This document shows, piece after piece, positions 27,791-42,178 of a stretch of 64,000 bases of DNA (position 1 is the first letter of the stretch; every line of letters starts with the position of its first letter). The translations under genes were made by a program, and so were the position numbers. Origin of the DNA: Meghimatium bilineatum. Its lineage: Eukaryota > Mollusca > Gastropoda > Stylommatophora > Philomycidae. A model generated the notes under the pieces. That model worked only from the letters and a program-made list of their open reading frames with translations. It ran no database searches and was not told where the DNA came from. Where the stretch lies: contig CM067311.1 in NCBI GenBank assembly GCA_034231615.1, forward strand, positions 26,998,015 through 27,062,014, in the 5' to 3' direction.

Positions 27791-30700
27791 CTAGAAATAT
27801 ATTTTTTTATTTTCTTTTCCAAAATTTTCAACACATCTCATAAATGTATCTAGTTTATCAATAGAAGTAATTTTTTTGATTTTCAAACTTTTCAACACAT
27901 TTCATAAGTGTATATAGTTTATTAATAGAAGTTATTTTTTTTATTTTCATTTTGAAATTTTTCAACACATTTCATAAATGTATCTAGTTTTTATCATTAG
28001 AAATATATTTTTTTGATTTTGAAACTTTTCAACACATTTCATAAATGTATCTAGTTTTTATCATTAGAAATATATTTTTATGATTTTGAAACTTTTCAAC
28101 ACATTTCATAAATGTATCTAGTTTATCACTAGAAATATATTTTTTTGATTTTCAAACTTTTCAACATATTTCATAAATGTATCTTCCGGTAGTTTATCAT
28201 AAGAAATATATTTTTTGATCTTCTTTTCCAAACTTTTCAACACATTTCATAAGTGTATCTAGTTTATCAATAGAAGTTATTTTTTTGATTTTCAAACTTT
28301 TCAACACATTTCATAAGTGTATATAGTTTATCAATAGAAGTTATTTTTTTTATTTTTTTTGAAATTTTTCAACACATTTCATAAATGTATCTAGTTTTTA
28401 TCATTATAAATATATTTTTTTGATTGTTAAACTTTTCAACACATTTCATAAATGTATCTAGTTTATCACTAGAAATATATTTTTTTGATTTTCAAACTTT
28501 TCAACACATTTCATAAATGTATCTAGTTTATCATTAGAAATATATTGTTTTGATTTTGAAACTTTTCAACATATCTCATAAATGTATCTTCCTGTAGTTT
28601 ATCATTAGAAATATATTTTTTTTATTTTCTTGTTCAATCTTTTCAACACATCTACCGGTAGATTATAACTAGAAATATATCTTTTCATTTTCTTTTCCAA
28701 ACTTTTCAACACATTTCATAAATGTATCTACTGGTAGATTATAACTAGAAATATATCTTTTCATTTTCTTTTTCAAACTTTTAAACACATTTCATAAATG
28801 TATATAGTTTATCATTAGAAATATATTTTACTTTATTTTCTTTTTCAAACTTTTCAACACATCTCATAAATGTATCTAGTTTATCATTAGAAATATATTT
28901 TTTTTGATTTTCAAACTTTTCTACACATTTCATAATTGTATCTACCGGTAGTTTATCATTAGAAATATATTTTTTTATTTTCTTTTTCAAACTTTTCAAC
29001 ACATCTCATAAATGTATATAGTTTATCATTAGAAATATAATTTTTGTTTTCTTGTTCAAACTTTTCAACATATTTCATAAATGTATCAAGTTTATCACTA
29101 GAAATATATTTTTTTATTTTCTTTTCCAAACTTTTCAACACATTTCATAAATGTATATACCTGTAGATGATCACTAGAAATATATCTTTTTATTTTCACT
29201 TTCAAACTTTTCAACACATTTCATAAGTGTATATAGTTTATCAATAAAAATTAATTTTTTTAATTTTCTTTTTGAAATTTTTCAACACATTTCATAAATG
29301 TATCTAGTTTTTATCATTAGAAATATATTTTTTTGATTTTGAAACTTTTCAACATATCTCATAAATGTATCTTCCGGTAGTTTATCATTAGAAATATATT
29401 TTTTTATTTTCTTTTTCAATCATTTCAACACATCTCATAAATGTATCTACCAGTAGATTATAACTAGAAATATATCTTTTCATTTTCTTTTTCAAACTTT
29501 TCAACACATTTCATAAATGTATATAGTTTATCATTAAAAATATTTTTTATTTATTTTCTTTTCCAAACTTTTCAACCCATTTCATAAATGCATCTACTGG
29601 TAGATTATAACTAGAAATATATCTTTTCATTTTCTTTTTCAAGTTTTCAACACATTTCATAAATGTATATAGTTTATCATTATAAATATATTTTTTTTAT
29701 TTTCTTTTTCAAACTTTTCAACACATTTCATAAATGTATCTACCGGTAGTTTATCATTAGAAATATATTTTTTTATTTTCTTTTTCAAACTTTTCAACAA
29801 ATCTCATAAATGTATCTACAGGTAGTTTATCATTAGAAATATATTTTTTTATTTACTTTTTCAATCTTTTCAACACATCTCATAAATGTATAAAGTTTAT
29901 CATTAAAAATATTTTTTATTTATTTTCTTTTCCAAACTTTTCAACACATTTCATAAATGTATCTACCAGTAGATTATAACTAGATATACACCTTTTCATT
30001 TTCTTTTTCAAACTTTTCAACACATCTCATAAATGTATATAGTTTATCATTAGAAATATAATTTTTGTTGTCTTGTTCAAACTTTTCAACATATTTCATA
30101 AATGTATCAAGTTTATCACTAGAAATATATTTTTTTATTTTCTTTTCCAAACTTTTCAACACATTTCATAAATGTATATACCTGTAGATGATCACTAGAA
30201 ATATATCTTTTTATTTTCACTTTCAAACTTTTCAACACATTTCATAAGTGTATATAGTTTATCAATAGAAATTAATTTTTTTTATTTTCTTTTTGAAATT
30301 TTTCAACACATTTCATAAATGTATCTAGTTTTTATCATTAGAAATATATTTTTTTGATTTTGAAACTTTTCAACATATCTCATAAATGTATCTTCCGGTA
30401 GTTTATCATTAGAAATATATTTTTTTATTTTCTTTTTCAATCATTTCAACACATCTCATAAATGTATCTACCAGTAGATTATAACTAGAAATATATCTTT
30501 TCATTTTCTTTTTCAAACTTTTCAACACATTTCATAAATGTATATAGTTTATCATTAAAAATATTTTTTATTTATTTTCTTTTCCAAACTTTTCAACACA
30601 TTTCATAAATGCATCTACTGGTAGATTATAACTAGAAATATATCTTTTCATTTTCTTTTTCAAACTTTTCAACACATTTCATAAATGTATATAGTTTATC

Positions 30701-31255
30701 ATTATAAATATATTTTTTTTATTTTCTTTTTCAAACTTTTCAACAAATCTCATAAATGTATCTACAGGTAGTTTATCATTAGAAATATATTGTTTTATTT
30801 TCTTTTTCACACTTTTCAACACATCTCATAAATGTATATAGTTTATCATTAGAAATATATTTTTTTTATTTTCTTGTTCAAACTTTTCAACATATTTCAT
30901 AAATGTATCAAGTTTATCACTAGAAATATATTTTTTTATTTTCTTTTCCAAAATTTTCAACACATCTCATAAATGTATCTAGTTTATCAATAGAAGTAAT
31001 TTTTTTGATTTTCAAACTTTTCAACACATTTCATAAGTGTATATAGTTTATTAATAGAAGTTATTTTTTTTATTTTCATTTTGAAATTTTTCAACACATT
31101 TCATAAATGTATCTAGTTTTTATCATTAGAAATATATTTTTTTGATTTTGAAACTTTTCAACACATTTCATAAATGTATCTAGTTTTTATCATTAGAAAT
31201 ATATTTTTATGATTTTGAAACTTTTCAACACATTTCATAAATGTATCTAGTTTAT
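27791..31255. repeat. second copy of the composite block plus extension
   Basis: This copies 14771-17911 at a constant offset of 13013 bp with only scattered substitutions. One example is GTTCAAAC here against GTACAAAC at about 17062. From about 30940 it continues into another round of the CCAAAATTTTCAAC/AGAAGTAATT monomers rather than into a GAATC unit, and leads into the 1999-bp duplication. Confidence 0.7.
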
Positions 31256-33254
31256 CACTAGAAATATATTTTTTTGATTTTCAAACTTTTCAACATATTT
31301 CATAAATGTATCTTCCGGTAGTTTATCATAAGAAATATATTTTTTGATCTTCTTTTCCAAACTTTTCAACACATCTCATAAATGTATCTAGTTTATCAAT
31401 AGAAGTTATTTTTTTGATTTTCAAACTTTTCAACACATTTCATAAGTGTATCTAGTTTATCAATAGAAGTTATTTTTTTGATTTTCAAACTTTTCAACAC
31501 ATTTCATAAGTGTATATAGTTTATTAATAGAAGTTATTTTTTTTATTTTCATTTTGAAATTTTTCAACACATTTCATAAATGTATCTAGTTTTTATCATT
31601 AGAAATATATTTTTTTGATTTTGAAACTTTTCAACACATTTCATAAATGTATCTAGTTTTTATCATTAGAAATATATTTTTTTGATTATTAAACTTTTCA
31701 ACACATTTCATAAATGTATCTAGTTTATCACTAGAAATATATTTTTTTGATTTTCAAACTTTTCAACACATTTCATAAATGTATCTAGTTTATCATTAGA
31801 AATATATTGTTTTGATTTTGAAACTTTTCAACATATCTCATAAATGTATCTTCCTGTAGTTTATCATTAGAAATATATTTTTTTATTTTCATGTTCAATC
31901 TTTTCAACACATCTCATAAATGTATCTACCGGTAGATTATAACTAGAAATATATCTTTTCATTTTCTTTTCCAGACTTTTCAACACATTTCATAAATGTA
32001 TCTACTGGTAGATTATAACTAGAAATATATCTTTTAATTTTCTTTTTCAAACTTTTAAACACATTTCATAAATGTATAAAGTTTATCATTAGAAATATAT
32101 TTTACTTTATTTTCTTTTTCAAACTTTTCAACACATCTCATAAATGTATCTACCTGTAGATGATCACTAGAAATATATTTTACTTTATTTTCTTTTTCAA
32201 ACATTTCAACACATCTCATAAATGTATCTAGTTTATCATTAGAAATATATTTTTTTTGATTTTCAAACTTTTCTACACATTTCATAATTGTATCTACCGG
32301 TAATTTATTATTAGAAATATATTTTTTTATTTTCTTTTTCAAACTTTTCAACACATCTCATAAATGTATATAGTTTATCATTAGAAATATAATTTTTGTT
32401 TTCTTGTTCAAACTTTTCAACATATTTCATAAATGAAATGTATCAAGTTTATCACTAGAAATATATTTTTTTATTTTCTTTTCCAAACTTTTCAACACAT
32501 TTAATAAATGTATATACCTGTAGATGATCACTAGAAATATATCTTTTTATTTTCACTTTCAAACTTTTCAACACATTTCATAAATGTATATAGTTTATCA
32601 ATAGAAATTAATTTTTTTTATTTTCTTTTTGAAATTTTTCAACACATTTCATAAATGTATCTAGTTTTTATCATTAGAAATATATTTTTTTGATTTTGAA
32701 ACTTTTCAACATATCTCATAAAGGTATCTTCCGGTAGTTTATCATTCGAAATATTTTTGTTTTATTTTCTTTTTCAATCATTTCAACACATCTCATAAAT
32801 GTATCTACCAGTAGATTATAACTAGAAATATATCTTTTCATTTTCTTTTTCAAACTTTTCAACACATTTCATAAATGTATATAGTTTATCATTAAAAATA
32901 TTTTTTATTTATTTTCTTTTCCAAACTTTTCAACACATTTCATAAATGCATCTACTGGTAGATTATAACTAGAAATATATCTTTTCATTTTCTTTTTCAA
33001 ACTTTTCAACACATTTCATAAATGTATATAGTTTATCATTATAAATATATTTTTTTAATTTTCTTTTTCAAACTTTTCAACACATTTCATAAATGTATCT
33101 ACCGGTAGTTTATCATTAGAAATATATTGTTTTATTTTCTTTTTCAAACTTTTCAACACATCTCATAAATGTATATAGTTTATCATTAGAAATATATTTT
33201 TTTTATTTTCGTGTTCAAACTTTTCAACATATTTCATAAATGTATCAAGTTTAT
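31256..33254. repeat. 1999-bp tandem duplication, copy 1
   Basis: Sequence from about 31256 to 33254 returns at 33255-35253. The paired frames at 32055 and 34054, and the TCTTCCGGTAG monomer near 31310 and 33310, keep a constant 1999-bp spacing. Both copies carry the micro-duplication CATAAATGAAATGTATCAAG (near 32430 and 34430). The breakpoints fall in sequence common to most monomers. Confidence 0.85.
32055..32354 (-). other. 99-codon frame over four units, longest in the window; not called as a gene
   Basis: This frame opens with GTG, in the register read as LKSLKKKIKK, and slips into the repeat peptide for four units (KYISNNKLPVDTIMKCVEKF and three further variants). It ends at a TAA created by a GAA-to-TAA change in the CVEKF motif (32055-32057). 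Identical frames lie at 34054, 39708, 42522 and 46236 because the DNA block is duplicated. The unit pattern S(N/S)D followed by L..F(M)..V..F suggests a capped amphipathic helix. No ribosome-binding site, promoter or unique sequence supports separate genes. I read it as a surviving in-frame stretch of the ancestral repeat, not a CDS. Confidence 0.3.
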
Positions 33255-35253
33255 CACTAGAAATATATTTTTTTGATTTTCAAACTTTTCAACATATTTC
33301 ATAAATGTATCTTCCGGTAGTTTATCATAAGAAATATATTTTTTGATCTTCTTTTCCAAACTTTTCAACACATCTCATAAATGTATCTAGTTTATCAATA
33401 GAAGTTATTTTTTTGATTTTCAAACTTTTCAACACATTTCATAAGTGTATCTAGTTTATCAATAGAAGTTATTTTTTTGATTTTCAAACTTTTCAACACA
33501 TTTCATAAGTGTATATAGTTTATTAATAGAAGTTATTTTTTTTATTTTCATTTTGAAATTTTTCAACACATTTCATAAATGTATCTAGTTTTTATCATTA
33601 GAAATATATTTTTTTGATTTTGAAACTTTTCAACACATTTCATAAATGTATCTAGTTTTTATCATTAGAAATATATTTTTTTGATTATTAAACTTTTCAA
33701 CACATTTCATAAATGTATCTAGTTTATCACTAGAAATATATTTTTTTGATTTTCAAACTTTTCAACACATTTCATAAATGTATCTAGTTTATCATTAGAA
33801 ATATATTGTTTTGATTTTGAAACTTTTCAACATATCTCATAAATGTATCTTCCTGTAGTTTATCATTAGAAATATATTTTTTTATTTTCATGTTCAATCT
33901 TTTCAACACATCTCATAAATGTATCTACCGGTAGATTATAACTAGAAATATATCTTTTCATTTTCTTTTCCAGACTTTTCAACACATTTCATAAATGTAT
34001 CTACTGGTAGATTATAACTAGAAATATATCTTTTAATTTTCTTTTTCAAACTTTTAAACACATTTCATAAATGTATAAAGTTTATCATTAGAAATATATT
34101 TTACTTTATTTTCTTTTTCAAACTTTTCAACACATCTCATAAATGTATCTACCTGTAGATGATCACTAGAAATATATTTTACTTTATTTTCTTTTTCAAA
34201 CATTTCAACACATCTCATAAATGTATCTAGTTTATCATTAGAAATATATTTTTTTTGATTTTCAAACTTTTCTACACATTTCATAATTGTATCTACCGGT
34301 AATTTATTATTAGAAATATATTTTTTTATTTTCTTTTTCAAACTTTTCAACACATCTCATAAATGTATATAGTTTATCATTAGAAATATAATTTTTGTTT
34401 TCTTGTTCAAACTTTTCAACATATTTCATAAATGAAATGTATCAAGTTTATCACTAGAAATATATTTTTTTATTTTCTTTTCCAAACTTTTCAACACATT
34501 TAATAAATGTATATACCTGTAGATGATCACTAGAAATATATCTTTTTATTTTCACTTTCAAACTTTTCAACACATTTCATAAATGTATATAGTTTATCAA
34601 TAGAAATTAATTTTTTTTATTTTCTTTTTGAAATTTTTCAACACATTTCATAAATGTATCTAGTTTTTATCATTAGAAATATATTTTTTTGATTTTGAAA
34701 CTTTTCAACATATCTCATAAAGGTATCTTCCGGTAGTTTATCATTCGAAATATTTTTGTTTTATTTTCTTTTTCAATCATTTCAACACATCTCATAAATG
34801 TATCTACCAGTAGATTATAACTAGAAATATATCTTTTCATTTTCTTTTTCAAACTTTTCAACACATTTCATAAATGTATATAGTTTATCATTAAAAATAT
34901 TTTTTATTTATTTTCTTTTCCAAACTTTTCAACACATTTCATAAATGCATCTACTGGTAGATTATAACTAGAAATATATCTTTTCATTTTCTTTTTCAAA
35001 CTTTTCAACACATTTCATAAATGTATATAGTTTATCATTATAAATATATTTTTTTAATTTTCTTTTTCAAACTTTTCAACACATTTCATAAATGTATCTA
35101 CCGGTAGTTTATCATTAGAAATATATTGTTTTATTTTCTTTTTCAAACTTTTCAACACATCTCATAAATGTATATAGTTTATCATTAGAAATATATTTTT
35201 TTTATTTTCGTGTTCAAACTTTTCAACATATTTCATAAATGTATCAAGTTTAT
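33255..35253. repeat. 1999-bp tandem duplication, copy 2
   Basis: This is the second copy of the preceding unit. It diverges from copy 1 near 35260, where TTTATTTTCTTTTCC replaces TTTGATTTTC. From 33711 on, it is also the beginning of the first full HOR family 2 unit, so the 1999-bp event either preceded or seeded that family. Confidence 0.85.
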
Positions 35254-38200
35254 CACTAGAAATATATTTTTTTATTTTCTTTTCCAAAATTTTCAACACA
35301 TCTCATAAATGTATCTAGTTTATCAATAGAAGTAATTTTTTTGATTTTCAAACTTTTCAACACATTTCATAAGTGTATATAGTTTATTAATAGAAGTTAT
35401 TTTTTTAATTTTCATTTTGAAATTTTTCAACACATTTCATAAATGTATCTAGTTTTTATCATTAGAAATATATTTTTATGATTTTGAAACTTTTCAACAC
35501 ATTTCATAAATGTATCTAGTTTATCACTAGAAATATATTTTTTTGATTTTCAAACTTTTCAACATATTTCATAAATGTATCTTCCGGTAGTTTATCATAA
35601 GAAATATATTTTTTGATCTTCTTTTCCAAACTTTTCAACACATCTCATAAATGTATCTAGTTTATCAATAGAAGTTATTTTTTTGATTTTCAAACTTTTC
35701 AACACATTTCATAAGTGTATCTAGTTTATCAATAAAAGTTATTTTTTTGATTTTCAAACTTTTCAACACATTTCATAAGTGTATATAGTTTATCAATAGA
35801 AGTTATTTTTTTTATTTTATTTTTGAAATTTTTCAACACATTTCATAAATGTATCTAGTTTATCACTAGAAATATATTTTTTTGATTTTCAAACTTTTCA
35901 ACACATTTCATAAATGTATCTAGTTTATCATTAGAAATATATTGTTTTGATTTTGAAACTTTTCAACATATCTCATAAATGTATCTTCCTGTAGTTTATC
36001 ATTAGAAATATATTTTTTTATTTTCTTGTTCAATCTTTTCAACATATCTCATAAATGTATCTACTGGTAGATTATAACTAGAAATATATCTTTCCATTTT
36101 CTTTTCCAAACTTTTCAACACATTTCATAAATGTATCTACTGGTAGATTATAACTAGAAATATATCTTTTCATTTTCTTTTTCAAACTTTTAAACACATT
36201 TCATAAATGTATATAGTTTATCATTAGAAATATATTTTACTTTATTTTCTTTTTCAAACTTTTCAACACATCTCATAAATGTATCTACCTGTAGATGATC
36301 ACTAGAAATATATCTTTTTATTTTCTTTTTCAAAATTTTCAACACATTTCATAAATGTATCTAGTTTATCATTAGAAATATATTTTTTTTGATTTTCAAA
36401 CTTTTCTACACATTTCATAATTGTATCTACCGGTAGTTTATCATTAGAAATATATTTTTTCATTTTCTTTTTCAAACTTTTCAACACATCTCATAAATGT
36501 ATATAGTTTATCATTAGAAATATAATTTTTGTTTTCTTGTTCAAACTTTTCAACATATTTCATAAATGTATCAAGTTTATCACTAGAAATATATTTTTTT
36601 ATTTTCTTTTCCAAACTTTTCAACACATTTCATAAATGTATATACCTGTAGATGATCACTAGAAATATATCTTTTTATTTTCACTTTCAAACTTTTCAAC
36701 ACATTTCATAAGTGTATATAGTTTATCAATAGAAATTAATTTTTTTTATTTTCTTTTTGAAATTTTTCAACACATTTCATAAATGTATCTAGTTTTTATC
36801 ATTAGAAATATATTTTTTTGATTTTGAAACTTTTCAACACATCTCATAAATGTATCTACCAGTAGATTATAACTAGAAATATATCTTTTCATTTTCTTTT
36901 TCAAACTTTTCAACACATTTCATAAATGAATATAGTTTATCATTAAAAATATTTTTTATTTATTTTCTTTTCCAACCTTTTCAACACATTTCATAAATGC
37001 ATCTACTGGTAGATTATAACTAGAAATATATCTTTTCATTTTCTTTTTCAAACTTTTCAACACATTTCATAAATGTATATAGTTTATAATTATAAATATA
37101 TTTTTTTTATTTTCTTTTTCAAACTTTTCAACACATTTCATAAATGTATCTACCGGTAGTTTATCATTAGAAATATATTTTTTTATTTTCTTTTTCAAAC
37201 TTTTCAACAAATCTCATAAATGTATCTACAGGTAGTTTATCATTAGAAATATATTGTTTTATTTTCTTTTTCAAACTTTTCAACACATCTCATAAATGTA
37301 TATAGTTTATCATTAGAAATATATTTTTTTTATTTTCTTGTTCAAACTTTTCAACATATTTCATAAATGTATCAAGTTTATCACTAGAAATATATATTTT
37401 TATTTTCTTTTCCAAAATTTTCAACACATCTCATAAATGTATCTAGTTTATCAATAGAAGTAATTTTTTTGATTTTCAAACTTTTCAACACATTTCATAA
37501 GTGTATATAGTTTATTAATAGAAGTTATTTTTTTTATTTTCATTTTGAAATTTTTCAACACATTTCATAAATGTATCTAGTTTTTATCATTAGAAATATA
37601 TTTTTTTGATTTTCAAACTTTTCAACACATTTCATAAATGTATCTAGTTTATCACTAGAAATATATTGTTTTGATTTTGAAACTTTTCAACATATCTCAT
37701 AAATGTATCTTCCTGTAGTTTATCATTAGAAATATATTTTTTTATTTTCTTGTTCAATCTTTTCAACACATCTCATAAATGTATCTACCAGTAGATTATA
37801 ACTAGAAATATATCTTTTCATTTTCTTTTTCAAACTTTTCAACACATTTCATAAATGTATATAGTTTATCATTAAAAATATTTTTTATTTATTTTCTTTT
37901 CCAAACTTTTCAACACATTTCATAAATGCATCTACTGGTAGATTATAACTAGAAATATATCTTTTCATTTTCTTTTTCAAACTTTTCAACACATTTCATA
38001 AATGAATATAGTTTATCATTATAAATATATTTTTTTTATTTTCTTTTTCAAACTTTTCAACACATTTCATAAATGTATCTACTGGTAGTTTATCATTAGA
38101 AATATATTTTTTTATTTTCTTTTTCAAACTTTTCAACAAATCTCATAAATGTATCTACCAGTAGTTTATTATTAGAAATATATTTTTTGATTTTCTTTTT

Positions 38201-39364
38201 CAAACTTTTCAACACATCTCATAAATGTATCTACCGGTAGATTATCACTAGAAATATATCTTTTAATTTTATTTTTCAAACTTTTCAACACATTTCATAA
38301 ATGTATATAGTTTATCATGAGAAATATTTTTTTTTATTTTCTTGTTCAAACTTTTCAACACATTTCATAAATGTATCTAATTTATCATTAGGAAAATATT
38401 TCTTTGATTTTAAAACTTTTCAACACATTTCATAAATGTATCTAGTTTATCATTAGAAATATTTTTTTGCATTTTCAAACTTTTCAAAACATCTCATAAA
38501 TGTATCTACTGGTAGTTTAGTATTAGAAATATATTTTTTGATTTTCTTTTTCAAACTTTTCAACACATCTCATAAATGTATCTACTGGTAGTTTATCATA
38601 AGAAATAAAAAAATTTCTTTTCTTTTTCAAAATTTTCAACACCTCATAAATGTATCTACCGGTAGTTTATCATTAGATATATATTTTTTTATTTTCTTTT
38701 TCAATCTTTTCAAAATATCTCATAAATATATCTACTGGTAGATTATCACTAGAAATATATTTTATGATTTTATTATTCAAACATTTCAACACATCTCATA
38801 AATGTATATAGTTTATCATTAGAAATATATTTTTTGATTTTCTTTTTCAAACCTTTCAACACATCTTATAAATGTATCTAGTTTATCATTAGAAATATAT
38901 TTTTTTGATTTTCAAACTGTTTAACACATCTCAAAAATGTATCTACCGTTAGAGTATCACTAGAAATATATTTTTTGATTTTCTTTTTCAAACTTTTCAA
39001 CACATCTCATAAATGTATCTACCGGTAGATTATCACTAGAAATATATCTTTTCATTTTCTTTTTCAAACTTTTCGACACATTTCATAAATGTATATAGTT
39101 TATCATTGGAAATATTTTTTTATTATTTTCTTGTTCAAACTTTTCAACACATTTCATAAATGAATATAGTTTATCATTAGAAATATATTTTTTTTTATTT
39201 TCTTTTCCAAACTTTTCAACACATTTCATAAATGTATCTAGTTTATCATTAGTAATATATTTTTTGACTTTCAAACTTTTCAACACATTTCATAAGTGTA
39301 TATAGTGTATCAATAGAAAGTTTTTTTTTTATTTTCCTTTTTGAAATTTTTCAACACATTTCAT
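33711..39364. repeat. HOR family 2, full unit a (5654 bp)
   Basis: The boundary is set at the AAATG of the monomer following the GATTATTAAAC spacer. Markers in order are the GAA-to-TAA monomer (34054), the AAATGAAATG micro-duplication (near 34430), a monomer with GTTTTAATTTTATTT near 38260, a T-poor AAATAAAAAAATTTC monomer near 38605, and TTTTCGACAC (CG at 39074). The second full unit has the same internal order and exactly the same length. Unit a and unit d (45893-51546) are offset by 12182 bp and differ only by scattered substitutions, for example TTTTTTCATTTTC against TTTTTTTATTTTC in the frames at 36444 and 48626. Confidence 0.85.
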
Positions 39365-42178
39365 AAATGTATCTAGTTTATCACTAGAAATATATTTTTT
39401 TGATTTTCAAACTTTTCAACACATTTCATAAATGTATCTAGTTTATCATTAGAAATATATTGTTTTGATTTTGAAACTTTTCAACATATCTCATAAATGT
39501 ATCTTCCTGTAGTTTATCATTAGAAATATATTTTTTTATTTTCATGTTCAATCTTTTCAACACATCTCATAAATGTATCTACCGGTAGATTATAACTAGA
39601 AATATATCTTTTCATTTTCTTTTCCAGACTTTTCAACACATTTCATAAATGTATCTACTGGTAGATTATAACTAGAAATATATCTTTTAATTTTCTTTTT
39701 CAAACTTTTAAACACATTTCATAAATGTATAAAGTTTATCATTAGAAATATATTTTACTTTATTTTCTTTTTCAAACTTTTCAACACATCTCATAAATGT
39801 ATCTACCTGTAGATGATCACTAGAAATATATTTTACTTTATTTTCTTTTTCAAACATTTCAACACATCTCATAAATGTATCTAGTTTATCATTAGAAATA
39901 TATTTTTTTTGATTTTCAAACTTTTCTACACATTTCATAATTGTATCTACCGGTAATTTATTATTAGAAATATATTTTTTTATTTTCTTTTTCAAACTTT
40001 TCAACACATCTCATAAATGTATATAGTTTATCATTAGAAATATAATTTTTGTTTTCTTGTTCAAACTTTTCAACATATTTCATAAATGAAATGTATCAAG
40101 TTTATCACTAGAAATATATTTTTTTATTTTCTTTTCCAAACTTTTCAACACATTTAATAAATGTATATACCTGTAGATGATCACTAGAAATATATCTTTT
40201 TATTTTCACTTTCAAACTTTTCAACACATTTCATAAATGTATATAGTTTATCAATAGAAATTAATTTTTTTTATTTTCTTTTTGAAATTTTTCAACACAT
40301 TTCATAAATGTATCTAGTTTTTATCATTAGAAATATATTTTTTTGATTTTGAAACTTTTCAACATATCTCATAAAGGTATCTTCCGGTAGTTTATCATTC
40401 GAAATATTTTTGTTTTATTTTCTTTTTCAATCATTTCAACACATCTCATAAATGTATCTACCAGTAGATTATAACTAGAAATATATCTTTTCATTTTCTT
40501 TTTCAAACTTTTCAACACATTTCATAAATGTATATAGTTTATCATTAAAAATATTTTTTATTTATTTTCTTTTCCAAACTTTTCAACACATTTCATAAAT
40601 GCATCTACTGGTAGATTATAACTAGAAATATATCTTTTCATTTTCTTTTTCAAACTTTTCAACACATTTCATAAATGTATATAGTTTATCATTATAAATA
40701 TATTTTTTTAATTTTCTTTTTCAAACTTTTCAACACATTTCATAAATGTATCTACCGGTAGTTTATCATTAGAAATATATTGTTTTATTTTCTTTTTCAA
40801 ACTTTTCAACACATCTCATAAATGTATATAGTTTATCATTAGAAATATATTTTTTTTATTTTCGTGTTCAAACTTTTCAACATATTTCATAAATGTATCA
40901 AGTTTATCACTAGAAATATATTTTTTTATTTTCTTTTCCAAAATTTTCAACACATCTCATAAATGTATCTACCGGTAGATTATCACTAGAAATATATCTT
41001 TTAATTTTATTTTTCAAACTTTTCAACACATCTCATAAATGTATCTACCGGTAGATTATCACTAGAAATATATCTTTTAATTTTATTTTTCAAACTTTTC
41101 AACACATTTCATAAATGTATATAGTTTATCATGAGAAATATTTTTTTTTATTTTCTTGTTCAAACTTTTCAACACATTTCATAAATGTATCTAATTTATC
41201 ATTAGGAAAATATTTCTTTGATTTTAAAACTTTTCAACACATTTCATAAATGTATCTAGTTTATCATTAGAAATATTTTTTTGCATTTTCAAACTTTTCA
41301 AAACATCTCATAAATGTATCTACTGGTAGTTTAGTATTAGAAATATATTTTTTGATTTTCTTTTTCAAACTTTTCAACACATCTCATAAATGTATCTACT
41401 GGTAGTTTATCATAAGAAATAAAAAAATTTCTTTTCTTTTTCAAAATTTTCAACACCTCATAAATGTATCTACCGGTAGTTTATCATTAGATATATATTT
41501 TTTTATTTTCTTTTTCAATCTTTTCAAAATATCTCATAAATATATCTACTGGTAGATTATCACTAGAAATATATTTTATGATTTTATTATTCAAACATTT
41601 CAACACATCTCATAAATGTATATAGTTTATCATTAGAAATATATTTTTTGATTTTCTTTTTCAAACCTTTCAACACATCTTATAAATGTATCTAGTTTAT
41701 CATTAGAAATATATTTTTTTGATTTTCAAACTGTTTAACACATCTCAAAAATGTATCTACCGTTAGAGTATCACTAGAAATATATTTTTTGATTTTCTTT
41801 TTCAAACTTTTCAACACATCTCATAAATGTATCTACCGGTAGATTATCACTAGAAATATATCTTTTCATTTTCTTTTTCAAACTTTTCGACACATTTCAT
41901 AAATGTATATAGTTTATCATTGGAAATATTTTTTTATTATTTTCTTGTTCAAACTTTTCAACACATTTCATAAATGAATATAGTTTATCATTAGAAATAT
42001 ATTTTTTTTTATTTTCTTTTCCAAACTTTTCAACACATTTCATAAATGTATCTAGTTTATCATTAGTAATATATTTTTTGACTTTCAAACTTTTCAACAC
42101 ATTTCATAAGTGTATATAGTGTATCAATAGAAAGTTTTTTTTTTATTTTCCTTTTTGAAATTTTTCAACACATTTCAT
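39365..42178. repeat. HOR family 2, unit b with internal deletion (2814 bp)
   Basis: It starts and ends at the same monomers as unit a: the frame at 39708 corresponds to 34054, and TTTTCGACAC lies at 41888. About 2.8 kb is missing from the middle. The join is near 40970, where the CCAAAATTTTCAAC monomer leads straight into a CTACCGGTAG monomer with TTTTAATTTTATTT. That last monomer is present twice in a row (about 40970-41110). Confidence 0.85.

Noticed and set aside
39083..39286. 67-codon frames at 39083, 41897, 45611, 51265 and 53476 as a conserved small protein family
   Set aside because: Conservation follows the duplicated HOR block. One further copy (near 57340) has lost a 71-bp monomer with no compensating change, as expected for non-coding DNA.
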